Below are positions 25,783 to 34,884 of a stretch of DNA of 64,000 bases, one piece after another. The notes under the pieces were generated by a model that ran no database searches, had not been told where the DNA came from, and saw nothing but the letters and a program-made list of their open reading frames with translations. How positions within the stretch are numbered: the stretch's first letter is position 1; every line of letters starts with the position of its first letter. This stretch comes from Hyunsoonleella ulvae (GTDB lineage Bacteria; Bacteroidota; Bacteroidia; Flavobacteriales; Flavobacteriaceae), in the NCBI RefSeq assembly GCF_016827605.1, contig NZ_JAEPJQ010000001.1, positions 186,001 through 250,000 on the forward strand. The letters are read 5' to 3'. The translations under genes and the position numbers were made by a program.

Positions 25783-28641
25783 ATGAAACATATCAAAATC
25801 ATATTAACCTTTTTTACTATTTTTTGCGTTTTACCAATTGATGCACAATCTCCTGAAAAAGATGTGCTTTTAAAAAGTTATGATTTGGCCGATAGCCTAT
25901 ATAGGTCTAGAGATTATAAAGGTTCTGAAACTACACTTCATCAACTCGTAAAATCATTTAACAACAACCATCAAAACCAAATACACCTAAAGTATAAAAC
26001 CTACAATCTGCTAGGTTTGGTAAATGTTAAATCCCAACAGCTAGATAGCTCAAATTACTATCTCAAAAAATCTTTAATATACATTGAAAACCCTGCCTTT
26101 AAAGATGAAGACAAAGCATATAATTTGGGCCTCACGAAAAACAGCATAGCGTTAAATTTTTTCAATACAGGACACGTAGAGCTTTCCATTTCTACATTAC
26201 ATGAGGCCATAAAACACCTCCACAATTATACTGCTCAAGTAAAGGATGAAGAAAAAAAGTTGAAAGCTATCAAGAAAAGACTAGCTTGTATTGATAATCT
26301 AGCTGGTTTTTATAGAGGTGTTGGAGATAATGAGCGTGCTATAAATTTAGCAACGTACTCCTACAAGAAAAAACAAAAAATTTTACCTCCTGATGATACT
26401 GCCCTTATTATTTCCCAATTAATTCTTGGGCACCTTCACCTTATTGCTAGAAACTACGATACAGCAGGAAACATAATTGACAAAGGCATCAAAAATATTG
26501 ACAAAATCCCTTTTGCAAAAAGTTACGCATATTTAGTAAGAGCTTCAATATATGAGAATGTAGAAGACTTTAAAAATGCAAAAAAAGTGTATGAGTTATG
26601 TGAAGATGCTTTTAGAGAAAATTTTAATGGCGTATACTCAAACTCGTTTTTAGATGGGCTAGTGGAGATGTCTAATTTTTACACAAAAATTGGAATGCAG
26701 AAAAAGGCATTATCCTTAGCTATGGAAGGCTATAATTTTACACAACAAAACACCTATAAAAATCTGTTGTTAGCATATTACCAAGTACAAAATTTAGCGA
26801 ACGTTTATTTTGGTATAAACGACTATAAAAACGCCATAAAGTATAGTAACGAGGCACTTTCGTTTTTTGAAAAAAGACAATTAAAAATGAATAGTTTGTT
26901 AGATTCTATTCAAAACGAAACAAGAAAACCAATATCGCTTTTAATCAAATCTAAATCAGAATATTTTTTAAAAGACAAGCATACAATTCACAGTTTAGAT
27001 AGTATCTTAAAGCAGACAAAAAAAGCGCTAGATATTTTAGAAAAAAAGAGAACCATCATAAAAAACCCTTCAGATCTTGAAACTCTTCTTTCCGAAAACA
27101 ATGAGCTTATAGATTTTAGAAAACAATTACTTGTAGACCTCTATAACAAAACTAAAAGTGATGATTATTTAACCAAACTCATCAGCCTCCATGAATCTAG
27201 CCTTTATAATAGAATACGATCTAGGTTAAACCTAAAAAAGGTTAGTTTTTCAAATATCCCAAAAACTATAATTGCTAGAGAGCAATTTTTAAAAGACGAG
27301 ATGATTAATGCTTTGAGTGAAACAAGTACATCCATAGAAGCGTTTTTTAAAGCCAACGACCAATGGAATACGTTTTTAGACTCATTAAAGTATCAACATC
27401 CTAAGTATTACAAAATGCGCTATGCCACTTTAGAAGAGCCTTTAGATAGTCTACATAAAAACATACCGCAAAACACATCCATAGTTAGGTATCTTTATAT
27501 AAGAGATACGTTATATACTGCTGTAATAAACAAAACCGATAAAAAACTATTTAAATTAAAAACTAATCATCTAAAAACGCATATTACAACGCTTTCCCAA
27601 GATATACTAGACATAAAAACAACAGCAAACACTTTACATGAGCTTTACAAAGATTTATGGGAACCTATTGCACCCGAAATCACAACTAAAAACATAGTGA
27701 TTATACCAGATAGGGATTTATTTAATTTAAGTTTTGAGAGTTTAACAAGTTCTAAAATCACATCTTTTAAAGAACTCGTTACAAAAAGCTTATTATCAAA
27801 ACACATTATTTCGTATAACTATAGCCTTTTACTCGTAGAACCTTCTAAAACTATTATAGAATACCCTAAAGACTTTATTGCATTTGCCCCTGAATTCAAT
27901 GAGAATATGAAGAAAAAGTACAGTGTTTCCATTAGTGATTCGCTATCAATGGATAAAACATATTTAAGCCTTCTTCCACAGCCATTCAGTGTAGATTTAG
28001 CCAAAGAGTATTCACGCTTATTTGATGGTGACTATTTTATAAATGAAAATGCCTCGAAACAAATCTTTAAAAATGAAGCTAACGAACATAAAATAATACA
28101 CATTGGCACACATGCTGAATCTAATAATGTTTCTCCAGAACTATCGCGTTTAATCTTTGCCAAAAATAGTGAAAGTGATGACAACTCCCTGTATACCTAT
28201 GAAATCTACAATGAAAACTTAAACTCCAACCTTGCTATTTTAACCGCTTGTGAGACTGGTAAACCTACCTACCAAGCAGGAGAAGGTATGATATCATTAG
28301 CACACGCTTTTAATTATGCAGGAAGTGAGAGTATCTTAACTAGTCGTTGGAAAATCGATGAAAAATCTAGTTCACAAATTATTGAGTTTTTCTTCAATAA
28401 TATCAGAAAAGGAATGCCTAAGGATGAAGCTTTACAGGTGGCAAAACTTCATTATTTGTCTCAAGCCGAAGGTAGAACAATAGCCCCTAACTATTGGGCG
28501 GGTTTAGTACTAATTGGCGATACCACTCCAATACATTTACAATCTTCTAAACATGTAATATGGTATTTTGTGATAGCATTACTACTTGCCATAATCACGT
28601 ACTTAATCTTGAAAAGAAAAAAATCAAAGCGCGCTACTTAA
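25783..28641 (+). CDS. TPR-CHAT caspase-like protein, membrane-tethered
   Basis: The 952-residue protein has a signal peptide (to about residue 20, IDAQ), TPR repeats to about residue 380, a long helical linker, then a CHAT domain. The catalytic pair of the caspase-separase family is present: His777 in HIGTHAE and Cys823 in LTACETGK. The motifs GEGMISLAHAFNYAGSESILTSRWKID and NYWAGLVLIGD also fit. A single membrane segment near the end (WYFVIALLLAIITYLIL) tethers it, with the protease domain outside the cytoplasm. A start at ATG 25783 is preferred to the adjoining TTG. It is the third gene after the sigma factor. Substrate unknown. Confidence 0.92.
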   Translation: MKHIKIILTFFTIFCVLPIDAQSPEKDVLLKSYDLADSLYRSRDYKGSETTLHQLVKSFNNNHQNQIHLKYKTYNLLGLVNVKSQQLDSSNYYLKKSLIYIENPAFKDEDKAYNLGLTKNSIALNFFNTGHVELSISTLHEAIKHLHNYTAQVKDEEKKLKAIKKRLACIDNLAGFYRGVGDNERAINLATYSYKKKQKILPPDDTALIISQLILGHLHLIARNYDTAGNIIDKGIKNIDKIPFAKSYAYLVRASIYENVEDFKNAKKVYELCEDAFRENFNGVYSNSFLDGLVEMSNFYTKIGMQKKALSLAMEGYNFTQQNTYKNLLLAYYQVQNLANVYFGINDYKNAIKYSNEALSFFEKRQLKMNSLLDSIQNETRKPISLLIKSKSEYFLKDKHTIHSLDSILKQTKKALDILEKKRTIIKNPSDLETLLSENNELIDFRKQLLVDLYNKTKSDDYLTKLISLHESSLYNRIRSRLNLKKVSFSNIPKTIIAREQFLKDEMINALSETSTSIEAFFKANDQWNTFLDSLKYQHPKYYKMRYATLEEPLDSLHKNIPQNTSIVRYLYIRDTLYTAVINKTDKKLFKLKTNHLKTHITTLSQDILDIKTTANTLHELYKDLWEPIAPEITTKNIVIIPDRDLFNLSFESLTSSKITSFKELVTKSLLSKHIISYNYSLLLVEPSKTIIEYPKDFIAFAPEFNENMKKKYSVSISDSLSMDKTYLSLLPQPFSVDLAKEYSRLFDGDYFINENASKQIFKNEANEHKIIHIGTHAESNNVSPELSRLIFAKNSESDDNSLYTYEIYNENLNSNLAILTACETGKPTYQAGEGMISLAHAFNYAGSESILTSRWKIDEKSSSQIIEFFFNNIRKGMPKDEALQVAKLHYLSQAEGRTIAPNYWAGLVLIGDTTPIHLQSSKHVIWYFVIALLLAIITYLILKRKKSKRAT

Positions 28642-29503
28642 ATCTTACAAACTTGGAGTCGAAAAACGTGTAATTAGAGACAGGTATAATAGCATCTTTC
28701 TCTAAATGATACCAAGGCGAGTATTTAGTATCTTCTAAATTTTTAACCAAATGTACACTTTGCGCTGGTGTATTTCCTTGAAATAATAAATATATTTTAT
28801 CGCCTTTTGTATTTACAGCTTCATCACAAATCATAACAATATGCCCAGGAGAACCACCTTTAATAAGCATATCTCCCAACTTAAGACTTTTTACATCATT
28901 TATTTTGGGAAGCTCATTATATAAGGACAACGTACCAGAATACATATAGATAAGGTTAAGGTATTTGTAGAAGTTATCTTTAGAGTAATTTGCAGTTGCT
29001 GTTTTTTGAAACCTTACTTTATTTCCATTAATCTTTGGTCTGTAACCCTCAGCGTACTTTTTCCAAGAGCAATAATGGCCACTTGTAAAGTTAAACCCAA
29101 TTTCATTTTTTCTGTTAGTGTCCCAAAGATATTCGCTACGTATTCTAATTAATGCATCTGCACACTGTTGTAATCCGTTTTTAGGCACTGGAATATCCAA
29201 AATTCCAATATGTCCACGTTGCCAAAAGTATTCAGTATCATCATAATTAATAATTTTAGTTCCAAATGGTTTTAACTCGTAGTTTCTCAAATACTCTTGA
29301 AATGAACCCTTTGGATAAGTGACCCTTGTGTATCCTTCAGGTAGATTTACTCTAGACTTAATCGTTAGACTGTCCCTGTTTAAAAGGTCTGTAAATACAT
29401 TAGCAGTTAACACAGTAGCAATACTATTCTGATGAGGCATCATCAACAAGTATGATATCCCAAAAACTAAAACAAAACCCGCAAAAAGTAAAATTTTCTT
29501 CAT
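28634..29503 (-). CDS. DUF4846 domain protein
   Basis: The 289-residue protein has a signal or anchor segment (ILLFAGFVLVFGISYLLMM). It has the conserved DUF4846 features WQRGHIGILDIPVPKNGLQQCADALIRIR and YLWDTNRKNEIGFNFTSGHYCSWKKYAEGYRP, then SPGHIVMICDEAVNTKGDKIYLLFQGNTPAQS near the end. The GHIVMI part with a conserved His recalls NlpC/P60-like folds, but this is not a firm link. It meets the CHAT gene tail to tail with an 8-base overlap, so the two are not co-transcribed. Confidence 0.85.
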   Translation of the reverse strand: MKKILLFAGFVLVFGISYLLMMPHQNSIATVLTANVFTDLLNRDSLTIKSRVNLPEGYTRVTYPKGSFQEYLRNYELKPFGTKIINYDDTEYFWQRGHIGILDIPVPKNGLQQCADALIRIRSEYLWDTNRKNEIGFNFTSGHYCSWKKYAEGYRPKINGNKVRFQKTATANYSKDNFYKYLNLIYMYSGTLSLYNELPKINDVKSLKLGDMLIKGGSPGHIVMICDEAVNTKGDKIYLLFQGNTPAQSVHLVKNLEDTKYSPWYHLEKDAIIPVSNYTFFDSKFVRFK

Positions 29504-29611
29504 GCTTAAGAAACGTTATAAAGCTTTTCTTCGTATGAATACAGTTAAAATTAAGAGTAATTTCACATCTATAATTGATAATTTTAGTAATTTAATGTCA
29601 AAATTGTGCTT

Positions 29612-30061
29612 ATGGAAACTTCGCCTCGTTTAGAATCGGCAATAAAAAAATTATATACTGCATTTCATAACAATACCTTAAATCCTGAATGTTGCCAACA
29701 ATGTGCAGTAGGCAATATTTTAGATAACAGAGATAGCTGGAAACATCTTTCAGATAGCCATGGCAGTTTGGTATTAAATTACGTTGGTAAAGTACACCAA
29801 ACTTTAGGCAGGACATTTAATGGCTATACCCCTCTTGGATTGCTTCAAATTGAACATACTTTTTTAAGTGCATGTGGCTTTCAAGTCCCTTTACATCATA
29901 TTAACACTAAACCTAAAAATCCAACTGATAAAAATGTGTTGTTTGAAGGTTTATGTGCTGTAATAAGTTATTTGTGTGAATTAGAGGGCGTAGAAAATAT
30001 TATGAATTACACTAAATTATTTGAATTAGAAAACGATAAGCCAAAATACATGTTTGCTTAA
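29612..30061 (+). CDS. Conserved 149-residue protein beside the nqr operon
   Basis: The ATG start (METSPRLESAIKKLYTAFHNN) is preferred to a GTG two codons upstream. The protein is soluble and helical with a Cys-rich place LNPECCQQCAVGNIL and a motif GYTPLGLLQIEHTFLSACGFQVPLHH; the Cys and His residues could bind a metal. I recall close relatives in Flavobacteriaceae being labelled Na+-translocating NADH-quinone reductase subunit F, which is clearly wrong by length and motifs, but the location next to nqrF is conserved. It runs convergently to nqrF. Function is unknown. Confidence 0.7.
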   Translation: METSPRLESAIKKLYTAFHNNTLNPECCQQCAVGNILDNRDSWKHLSDSHGSLVLNYVGKVHQTLGRTFNGYTPLGLLQIEHTFLSACGFQVPLHHINTKPKNPTDKNVLFEGLCAVISYLCELEGVENIMNYTKLFELENDKPKYMFA

Positions 30062-30080
30062 AACGTGTTTTTTCGACATA

Positions 30081-30111
30081 AAAAAACCAACTCTAAATAA
30101 GTTGGTTTTTT
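30081..30111. terminator. Bidirectional terminator between the 149-residue gene and nqrF
   Basis: AAAAAACCAAC and GTTGGTTTTTT form an 11-base-pair stem with T tracts on both strands, in a convergent intergenic space. Confidence 0.88.
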
Positions 30112-30129
30112 ATTATCATAAATTGAAGA

Positions 30130-31437
30130 TTATCCTCCAAAGTCATCAAATCGAATGTGCTCATCTGGGATACCGAAATCTTCTCCCATTTTTTGAACCG
30201 CTTTATTCATTAAAGGAGGTCCACAGAAATATAATTCTATATCCTCTGGCGACTCATGCTTGCTTAAATAGTTATCTATTACACAATTATGAATAAATCC
30301 AACAAAACCGTCTCCAGGAGCATCTAAATCTTCTTTCACTTTCCAATTATCTTCTTCTAAAGGTTCAGATAATGCTAAGTAGAATTTAAAGTTAGGGAAG
30401 TTCTTTTCTAAATCATAGAAATGGTCTAGATAAAACAATTCACGCTTAGAACGTCCACCATACCAATACGTAACCTTTCTACCTGTTTTTAAGGTTTTGA
30501 ATAAGTGATATAAGTGAGAACGCATTGGTGCCATACCTGCTCCACCTCCTACATAAAGCATTTCACTTTCAGACTCGTTAATGAAGAACTCACCGTAAGG
30601 TCCGGAAATAGTTACTTTATCTCCTGGTTTTTGAGCAAAAATATAAGATGATGCTACCCCTGGATTTACATCCATCCAGCCATTTTTAGCACGATCCCAT
30701 GGTGGCGTAGCAATACGTACGTTCAACATAATATCACGTCCTTCAGCTGGGTAAGATGCCATAGAATATGCCCTTTCAACAGTCTCATCATTCTTCATTA
30801 CTAGAGGCCAAAGTCCAAATTTATCCCATTCAGCTTGAAACTTATCTGGAGTTTCATGCTCTTCTGGGTGTGCTGTAATGTCAATATCAGCATATTTTAT
30901 CTCACATGGTGGGATTTCAATTTGAATATATCCACCTGCCTTGTAATTCATGTCTTCTGGAATACGTACAACAAACTCTTTAATAAAAGAAGCTACATTG
31001 TAATTACGAACTACTTCTGCTTCCCACTTCTTGATACCAAATACCTCTTCAGGAATTGTGATATCCATGTCTTGTTTCACTTTAACTTGACATGCTAAAC
31101 GGGCACCATGCTGTAACTCCTTTCTTGAGAAATGTGGTGTTTCAGTTGGTAACGCTTCTCCTCCCCCGGAATTTACATGACATTCACATTGAATACAAGT
31201 TCCACCACCACCACAAGCAGATGGTAAGAATATTTTATTTCCTCCTAACGTAGACAATAGTGTTCCACCTGAAGCTACTTCTATTTCCTTTTCACCATTA
31301 ATCGTAATCTTTACTGGACCAGATGGTGATAATTTTTGTTTTACAAAAAGTAATAGACTGACTAACAACAACGTAATCAATAAAAACGCCGCCACAGTTG
31401 CTATAACTATTCCTGTTGTTCCTGCTGCTAAAATCAT
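30130..31437 (-). CDS. nqrF: Na+-translocating NADH:quinone reductase subunit F
   Basis: NqrF accepts electrons from NADH through FAD and a 2Fe-2S cluster. The 435-residue protein has an N-terminal membrane helix (about residues 5-30), a ferredoxin domain with cluster cysteines Cys75, Cys81, Cys84 and Cys116 (CGGGGTCIQC and ARLACQ), then the FAD domain (ERAYSMASYPAE) and NADH domain (MLYVGGGAGMAPMRSHL, ELYFCGPPLMNKAV). It is the last gene of the six-gene operon, with a strong terminator beyond it. Confidence 0.98.
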   Translation of the reverse strand: MILAAGTTGIVIATVAAFLLITLLLVSLLLFVKQKLSPSGPVKITINGEKEIEVASGGTLLSTLGGNKIFLPSACGGGGTCIQCECHVNSGGGEALPTETPHFSRKELQHGARLACQVKVKQDMDITIPEEVFGIKKWEAEVVRNYNVASFIKEFVVRIPEDMNYKAGGYIQIEIPPCEIKYADIDITAHPEEHETPDKFQAEWDKFGLWPLVMKNDETVERAYSMASYPAEGRDIMLNVRIATPPWDRAKNGWMDVNPGVASSYIFAQKPGDKVTISGPYGEFFINESESEMLYVGGGAGMAPMRSHLYHLFKTLKTGRKVTYWYGGRSKRELFYLDHFYDLEKNFPNFKFYLALSEPLEEDNWKVKEDLDAPGDGFVGFIHNCVIDNYLSKHESPEDIELYFCGPPLMNKAVQKMGEDFGIPDEHIRFDDFGG

Positions 31438-31438
31438 A

Positions 31439-32161
31439 CTACTCGATTATTTTTGTGTTATCTGCTAATTCTTTCGCTTCCTCAGTCTCTACCTGCTGAA
31501 TCTCTATGGCTGCTTCCGTTTTAGCTTCGCTTTCTTCATCTCCTCCAGTTAACATTCCCCCAAAACTAAGAAAACCAATCCCCATTAATCCTGTTATGAT
31601 AAACGTGATACCAAGCCCTCTTAGAGGAGCTGGCACCGCACTGTATCTAATCTTCTCTCGGATAGCAGCAATTGCTAAAATAGCTAAGAACCACCCAATT
31701 CCTGAAGCTATACCGTAATTAAATGCTAAACCTAAAGTTTCAATTTCACGAGATTGCATGAATAATGACCCCCCTAAAATCGCACAGTTTACTGCAATTA
31801 AAGGCAAGAATATACCAAGGGAATTGTATAATGATGGCGAAAATTTCTCTACTACTATTTCAACCAATTGTACCATAGTTGCGATGGTTGCAATAAACAT
31901 AATAAAGGACAAGAAACTTAAATCATAATCAGCATATTCCTCTCCTAACCAGGACAAAGCTCCTGGTTGTAACAAATATTGATCTAGCAACCAGTTTAGT
32001 GGTACTGTAATTGCTAAAACAAATATTACTGCTGCACCAAGGCCAACAGCTGTTGAAACTTTTTTAGAAACGGCTAGGTATGAACACATACCTAAAAACA
32101 CCGCAAACACCATGTTGTCTATAAAAATTGACTTGAAAAATAATTCGATGTGTTCTATCAT
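31439..32161 (-). CDS. nqrE: Na+-translocating NADH:quinone reductase subunit E
   Basis: NqrE is an integral membrane subunit that with NqrD holds an inter-subunit iron site. The family start IELFFKSIFIDNMVFAVFLGMCSYLAVSKK is clear, with a cysteine (Cys26 or near) for iron, and the second one in LIAVNCAILGGSLFMQ. Six membrane segments are seen. At 240 residues it is longer than the Vibrio protein (198) because of an acidic C-terminal tail (about 205-240, rich in Glu) that does not belong to the membrane core. The stop is one base from nqrF. Confidence 0.97.
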   Translation of the reverse strand: MIEHIELFFKSIFIDNMVFAVFLGMCSYLAVSKKVSTAVGLGAAVIFVLAITVPLNWLLDQYLLQPGALSWLGEEYADYDLSFLSFIMFIATIATMVQLVEIVVEKFSPSLYNSLGIFLPLIAVNCAILGGSLFMQSREIETLGLAFNYGIASGIGWFLAILAIAAIREKIRYSAVPAPLRGLGITFIITGLMGIGFLSFGGMLTGGDEESEAKTEAAIEIQQVETEEAKELADNTKIIE

Positions 32162-32192
32162 TGTTTTATTTTTTAATTCTTAAAAAAGAATA

Positions 32193-32837
32193 TTAGTCTT
32201 CAATTAAAGCTTTATTTCTACTGCGTTGTACCCAAATAATTAATCCCACAACTATTAAAGCCATTGGGGGCATTAACATAAATCCGTTATTCTCATAACC
32301 TATAGAATACACACCTGTTTTCTCAATTGGATCTCCTAAAACAGGAATACCAAATAATGTTCCTGAACCTAAGAGCTCTCTAAAGAAGCCCACTATTAGA
32401 AGAATTATTGCGTATCCCGCTGCATTACCTACACCATCTAAAAATGATTTCCAAGGACCGTTACCCAAAGCAAATGCTTCAAAACGTCCCATGATAATAC
32501 AGTTAGTAATAATCAGTCCAACAAATACAGAAAGTGTTTTACTTAATTCATAAGCAAAAGCCTTTAATACTTGGTCTACTATAATTACTAAAGCAGCAAC
32601 TACAATTAACTGAACGATAATTCTAATTTTTGAAGGAATGATATTTCTCATTAAAGAGATAACTACGTTACCTACACCTAAAACAAATAGTACAGCAATT
32701 CCCATTACCAACGAAGCTTTTAGTTCTGCAGTAATTGCAAGAGCGGAACATATTCCTAAAACTTGTATAGTAATTGGATTATTATCCGTTAACGGGTCTG
32801 TAATTAACTTTGCATCTTTTTTTGAAAGTAGTCCCAT
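32193..32837 (-). CDS. nqrD: Na+-translocating NADH:quinone reductase subunit D
   Basis: NqrD is the inverted-topology partner of NqrE, with six membrane helices. It shows DPLTDNNPITIQVLGICSALAITAELKASLVMG with the Cys that binds the NqrD/E iron, and the second Cys in VGLIITNCIIMGRFEAFA. The length of 214 residues matches Vibrio NqrD (210). It follows nqrC with a one-base gap and precedes nqrE by 31 bases, the widest gap in this part of the operon. Confidence 0.97.
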   Translation of the reverse strand: MGLLSKKDAKLITDPLTDNNPITIQVLGICSALAITAELKASLVMGIAVLFVLGVGNVVISLMRNIIPSKIRIIVQLIVVAALVIIVDQVLKAFAYELSKTLSVFVGLIITNCIIMGRFEAFALGNGPWKSFLDGVGNAAGYAIILLIVGFFRELLGSGTLFGIPVLGDPIEKTGVYSIGYENNGFMLMPPMALIVVGLIIWVQRSRNKALIED

Positions 32838-32838
32838 A

Positions 32839-33585
32839 TTATTTTAACGTTTTAAAGTAAGGTAAATACAATTTTAAATCTTTCTTAATCATGGCCGTAA
32901 CACCATCTCCTGTGATAGTAGCTCCAGCTAATGCATCAACTTCATAATCATCTTTAATTTCATTCTTAGGGTCTGCATTTCCTTTTGCAACAGTAATACC
33001 TTTAAAGACACCAGAATCAGTTAATAACTGCTCTCCCTCAAAATCATCCATAAAATAACGTTGCTTGATATTAGCTCCTAAACCTGGGGTTTCTCCTGCA
33101 TGGTCAAAAAAAGCACCTTGAACAACCATATCTTTATCTAGGGCTACGTATCCCCAAATAGCATCCCATAAACCTTTACCTCTTATTGGAGCTATATAAA
33201 ATGTCTTATCATCTTTTTCTCCAACAAATAAAGGCAAGCGTCTTACACCTCCATTTTTAGCTTTAGCCTGTTCTTTCTTAATATCAATTAAGTAAGCTTC
33301 ATCATCTTCAGTTGCTCTGCCATTTTCAATAACTAATTGTTTTTTAATGTATTTTGAAAACTCTTCCCCAACTACATCTGTACTTACAAAAGTTATATCT
33401 CCATCTCCTTCATTACCATTAACACCCATAGCGTATAGAATATTTTGCTGTTTTTCCATACGTTTATTTTCATCAATATTTGGCCTCAAAGATGATGCTG
33501 TAAACGCCAATAATGAACCTACAACCACTACCATGGCTATAGCAAATATTATTGTATACGAATTTTTATCTGTATCCATTGCCAT
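32839..33585 (-). CDS. nqrC: Na+-translocating NADH:quinone reductase subunit C
   Basis: NqrC has one N-terminal membrane helix (about residues 10-30) and a periplasmic domain with covalently bound FMN. The flavin attachment motif is DALAGATITG, with Thr223 as the expected acceptor; the usual Ser of DxxSGAT is Ala here. Other family parts are GKGLWDAIWGYVALDKD and FFDHAGETPGLGANI. Flavin attachment should depend on the ApbE encoded 12 kb away. Confidence 0.97.
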   Translation of the reverse strand: MAMDTDKNSYTIIFAIAMVVVVGSLLAFTASSLRPNIDENKRMEKQQNILYAMGVNGNEGDGDITFVSTDVVGEEFSKYIKKQLVIENGRATEDDEAYLIDIKKEQAKAKNGGVRRLPLFVGEKDDKTFYIAPIRGKGLWDAIWGYVALDKDMVVQGAFFDHAGETPGLGANIKQRYFMDDFEGEQLLTDSGVFKGITVAKGNADPKNEIKDDYEVDALAGATITGDGVTAMIKKDLKLYLPYFKTLK

Positions 33586-33587
33586 AA

Positions 33588-34811
33588 CTAAGCTGTTTTA
33601 ACTTTTAAACGTTTCATTCTTTTCTTCACGTTACCTTGTACCACATAGTGATCTATAGTTGGTGCAAATACATTCATTAATAAAATTGCTAAAAATACAC
33701 CTTCTGGATATGCTGGATTAAAGACACGAATCATAATTGAAATAAAACCAATTAAAAATCCGTAAATCCATTTTCCTTTATTGGTTTGAGAAGCTGTTAC
33801 GGGGTCTGTAGCCATGTAAACTGCACCAAATAAAATACTTCCAATTATCAAGTGCTGCCAGAATGGTACGCTCATTAAGCCATAGAATTTACTTGATTCT
33901 CCAATCCAACCAGCATCAACAACACCATTAAAGATTAATCCCATAGTTAGAGCTCCTATTAATGTCGATACAATTATTCTCCAGCTACCTATTTTGGTAA
34001 AGATTAAAAATAAAGCACCTATAATAATCAAGAATTTTGAAGTCTCCCCTACAGAACCAGGTATTATTCCCCAAAACATGTCCCAATAACTGTAATCAAC
34101 CGGGTTATTTGCTGCATAGGTACCCAGGATTGTTTCGCCTGATATGGCATCTAAGTTCTGGCCGGCAGCAATCATTTGATCACGTTCAACAGCACCATGT
34201 ACCCAAACTTTATCTCCAGACATCCATGTTGGGTATGCGAAGAATAAAAAGGCTCTAATGGTTAAAGCTGGGTTAAGAATATTCATTCCTGTTCCTCCAA
34301 ATACTTCTTTACCTATTACAACACCAAATATTACTGCAACAGCCAACATCCATAATGGGATGTCTACTGGAACAATTAAAGGTACTAACATTCCTGTAAC
34401 CAAATACCCTTCTTCTACTTCATGTCCCTTAAGTACGGCAAATAAAAATTCTACTGCCAAACCAACACCATAAGATACTACAACTAATGGTAAAACTTGT
34501 GTAAGCCCTACAATAAAGTTGTCCATAGTCCAAAACGAAGCTCCTAAAAATCCTTTAGCAGACTCTATTTCCCCCAAGGCTAAGTAGTGTTGATAACCTG
34601 CGTTGAACATACCAAAAATTAAACATGGTACTAAGGCCATGATAACGGTATTCATGGTACGCTTCAAGTCATCGGCTACCTTAATATGAGTTCCTCCGTG
34701 AGTCGTCTCATTTGGCAGGTATAAAAATGTATGAATAGCATTAAAGGCTGGTGCCATTTTTTTGCCTTCATACTTCTTTTTAATTTTATGTAATTTCTCT
34801 TTTAAACCCAT
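33588..34811 (-). CDS. nqrB: Na+-translocating NADH:quinone reductase subunit B
   Basis: NqrB is the large membrane subunit that carries a covalent FMN and riboflavin and takes part in Na+ transport and quinone reduction. The 407-residue protein has about ten membrane segments. The FMN site is DAISGETILG with acceptor Thr227; the usual Ala or Ser before Thr is Glu. The motifs GMLVPLIVPVDIPLWMLAVAVIFGVVIGKEVFGGTGMN, split over the membrane core, and MATDPVTASQTNKGKWIYG are well conserved. It is separated from nqrA by 73 bases. Confidence 0.97.
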   Translation of the reverse strand: MGLKEKLHKIKKKYEGKKMAPAFNAIHTFLYLPNETTHGGTHIKVADDLKRTMNTVIMALVPCLIFGMFNAGYQHYLALGEIESAKGFLGASFWTMDNFIVGLTQVLPLVVVSYGVGLAVEFLFAVLKGHEVEEGYLVTGMLVPLIVPVDIPLWMLAVAVIFGVVIGKEVFGGTGMNILNPALTIRAFLFFAYPTWMSGDKVWVHGAVERDQMIAAGQNLDAISGETILGTYAANNPVDYSYWDMFWGIIPGSVGETSKFLIIIGALFLIFTKIGSWRIIVSTLIGALTMGLIFNGVVDAGWIGESSKFYGLMSVPFWQHLIIGSILFGAVYMATDPVTASQTNKGKWIYGFLIGFISIMIRVFNPAYPEGVFLAILLMNVFAPTIDHYVVQGNVKKRMKRLKVKTA

Positions 34812-34884
34812 CTTGTAATATTTTTCATTTCACTATTGCTAAATGAATAAAATGTTATTTTTCATTTCGTTCCTCAATGAATAA

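Noticed and set aside
24415-28641. Reading the CHAT module as a Craspase-type CRISPR defence
   Set aside because: No gRAMP/Cas7-11 or other CRISPR gene is nearby and the CHAT protein is exported and membrane-bound.
29606-29611. GTG start for the 149-residue gene beside nqr
   Set aside because: An ATG two codons later fits better; the difference is trivial and no ribosome binding site supports the GTG.
34037-34473. Plus-strand frames inside nqrB
   Set aside because: They are shadows of nqrB in reverse; no signals or homology.
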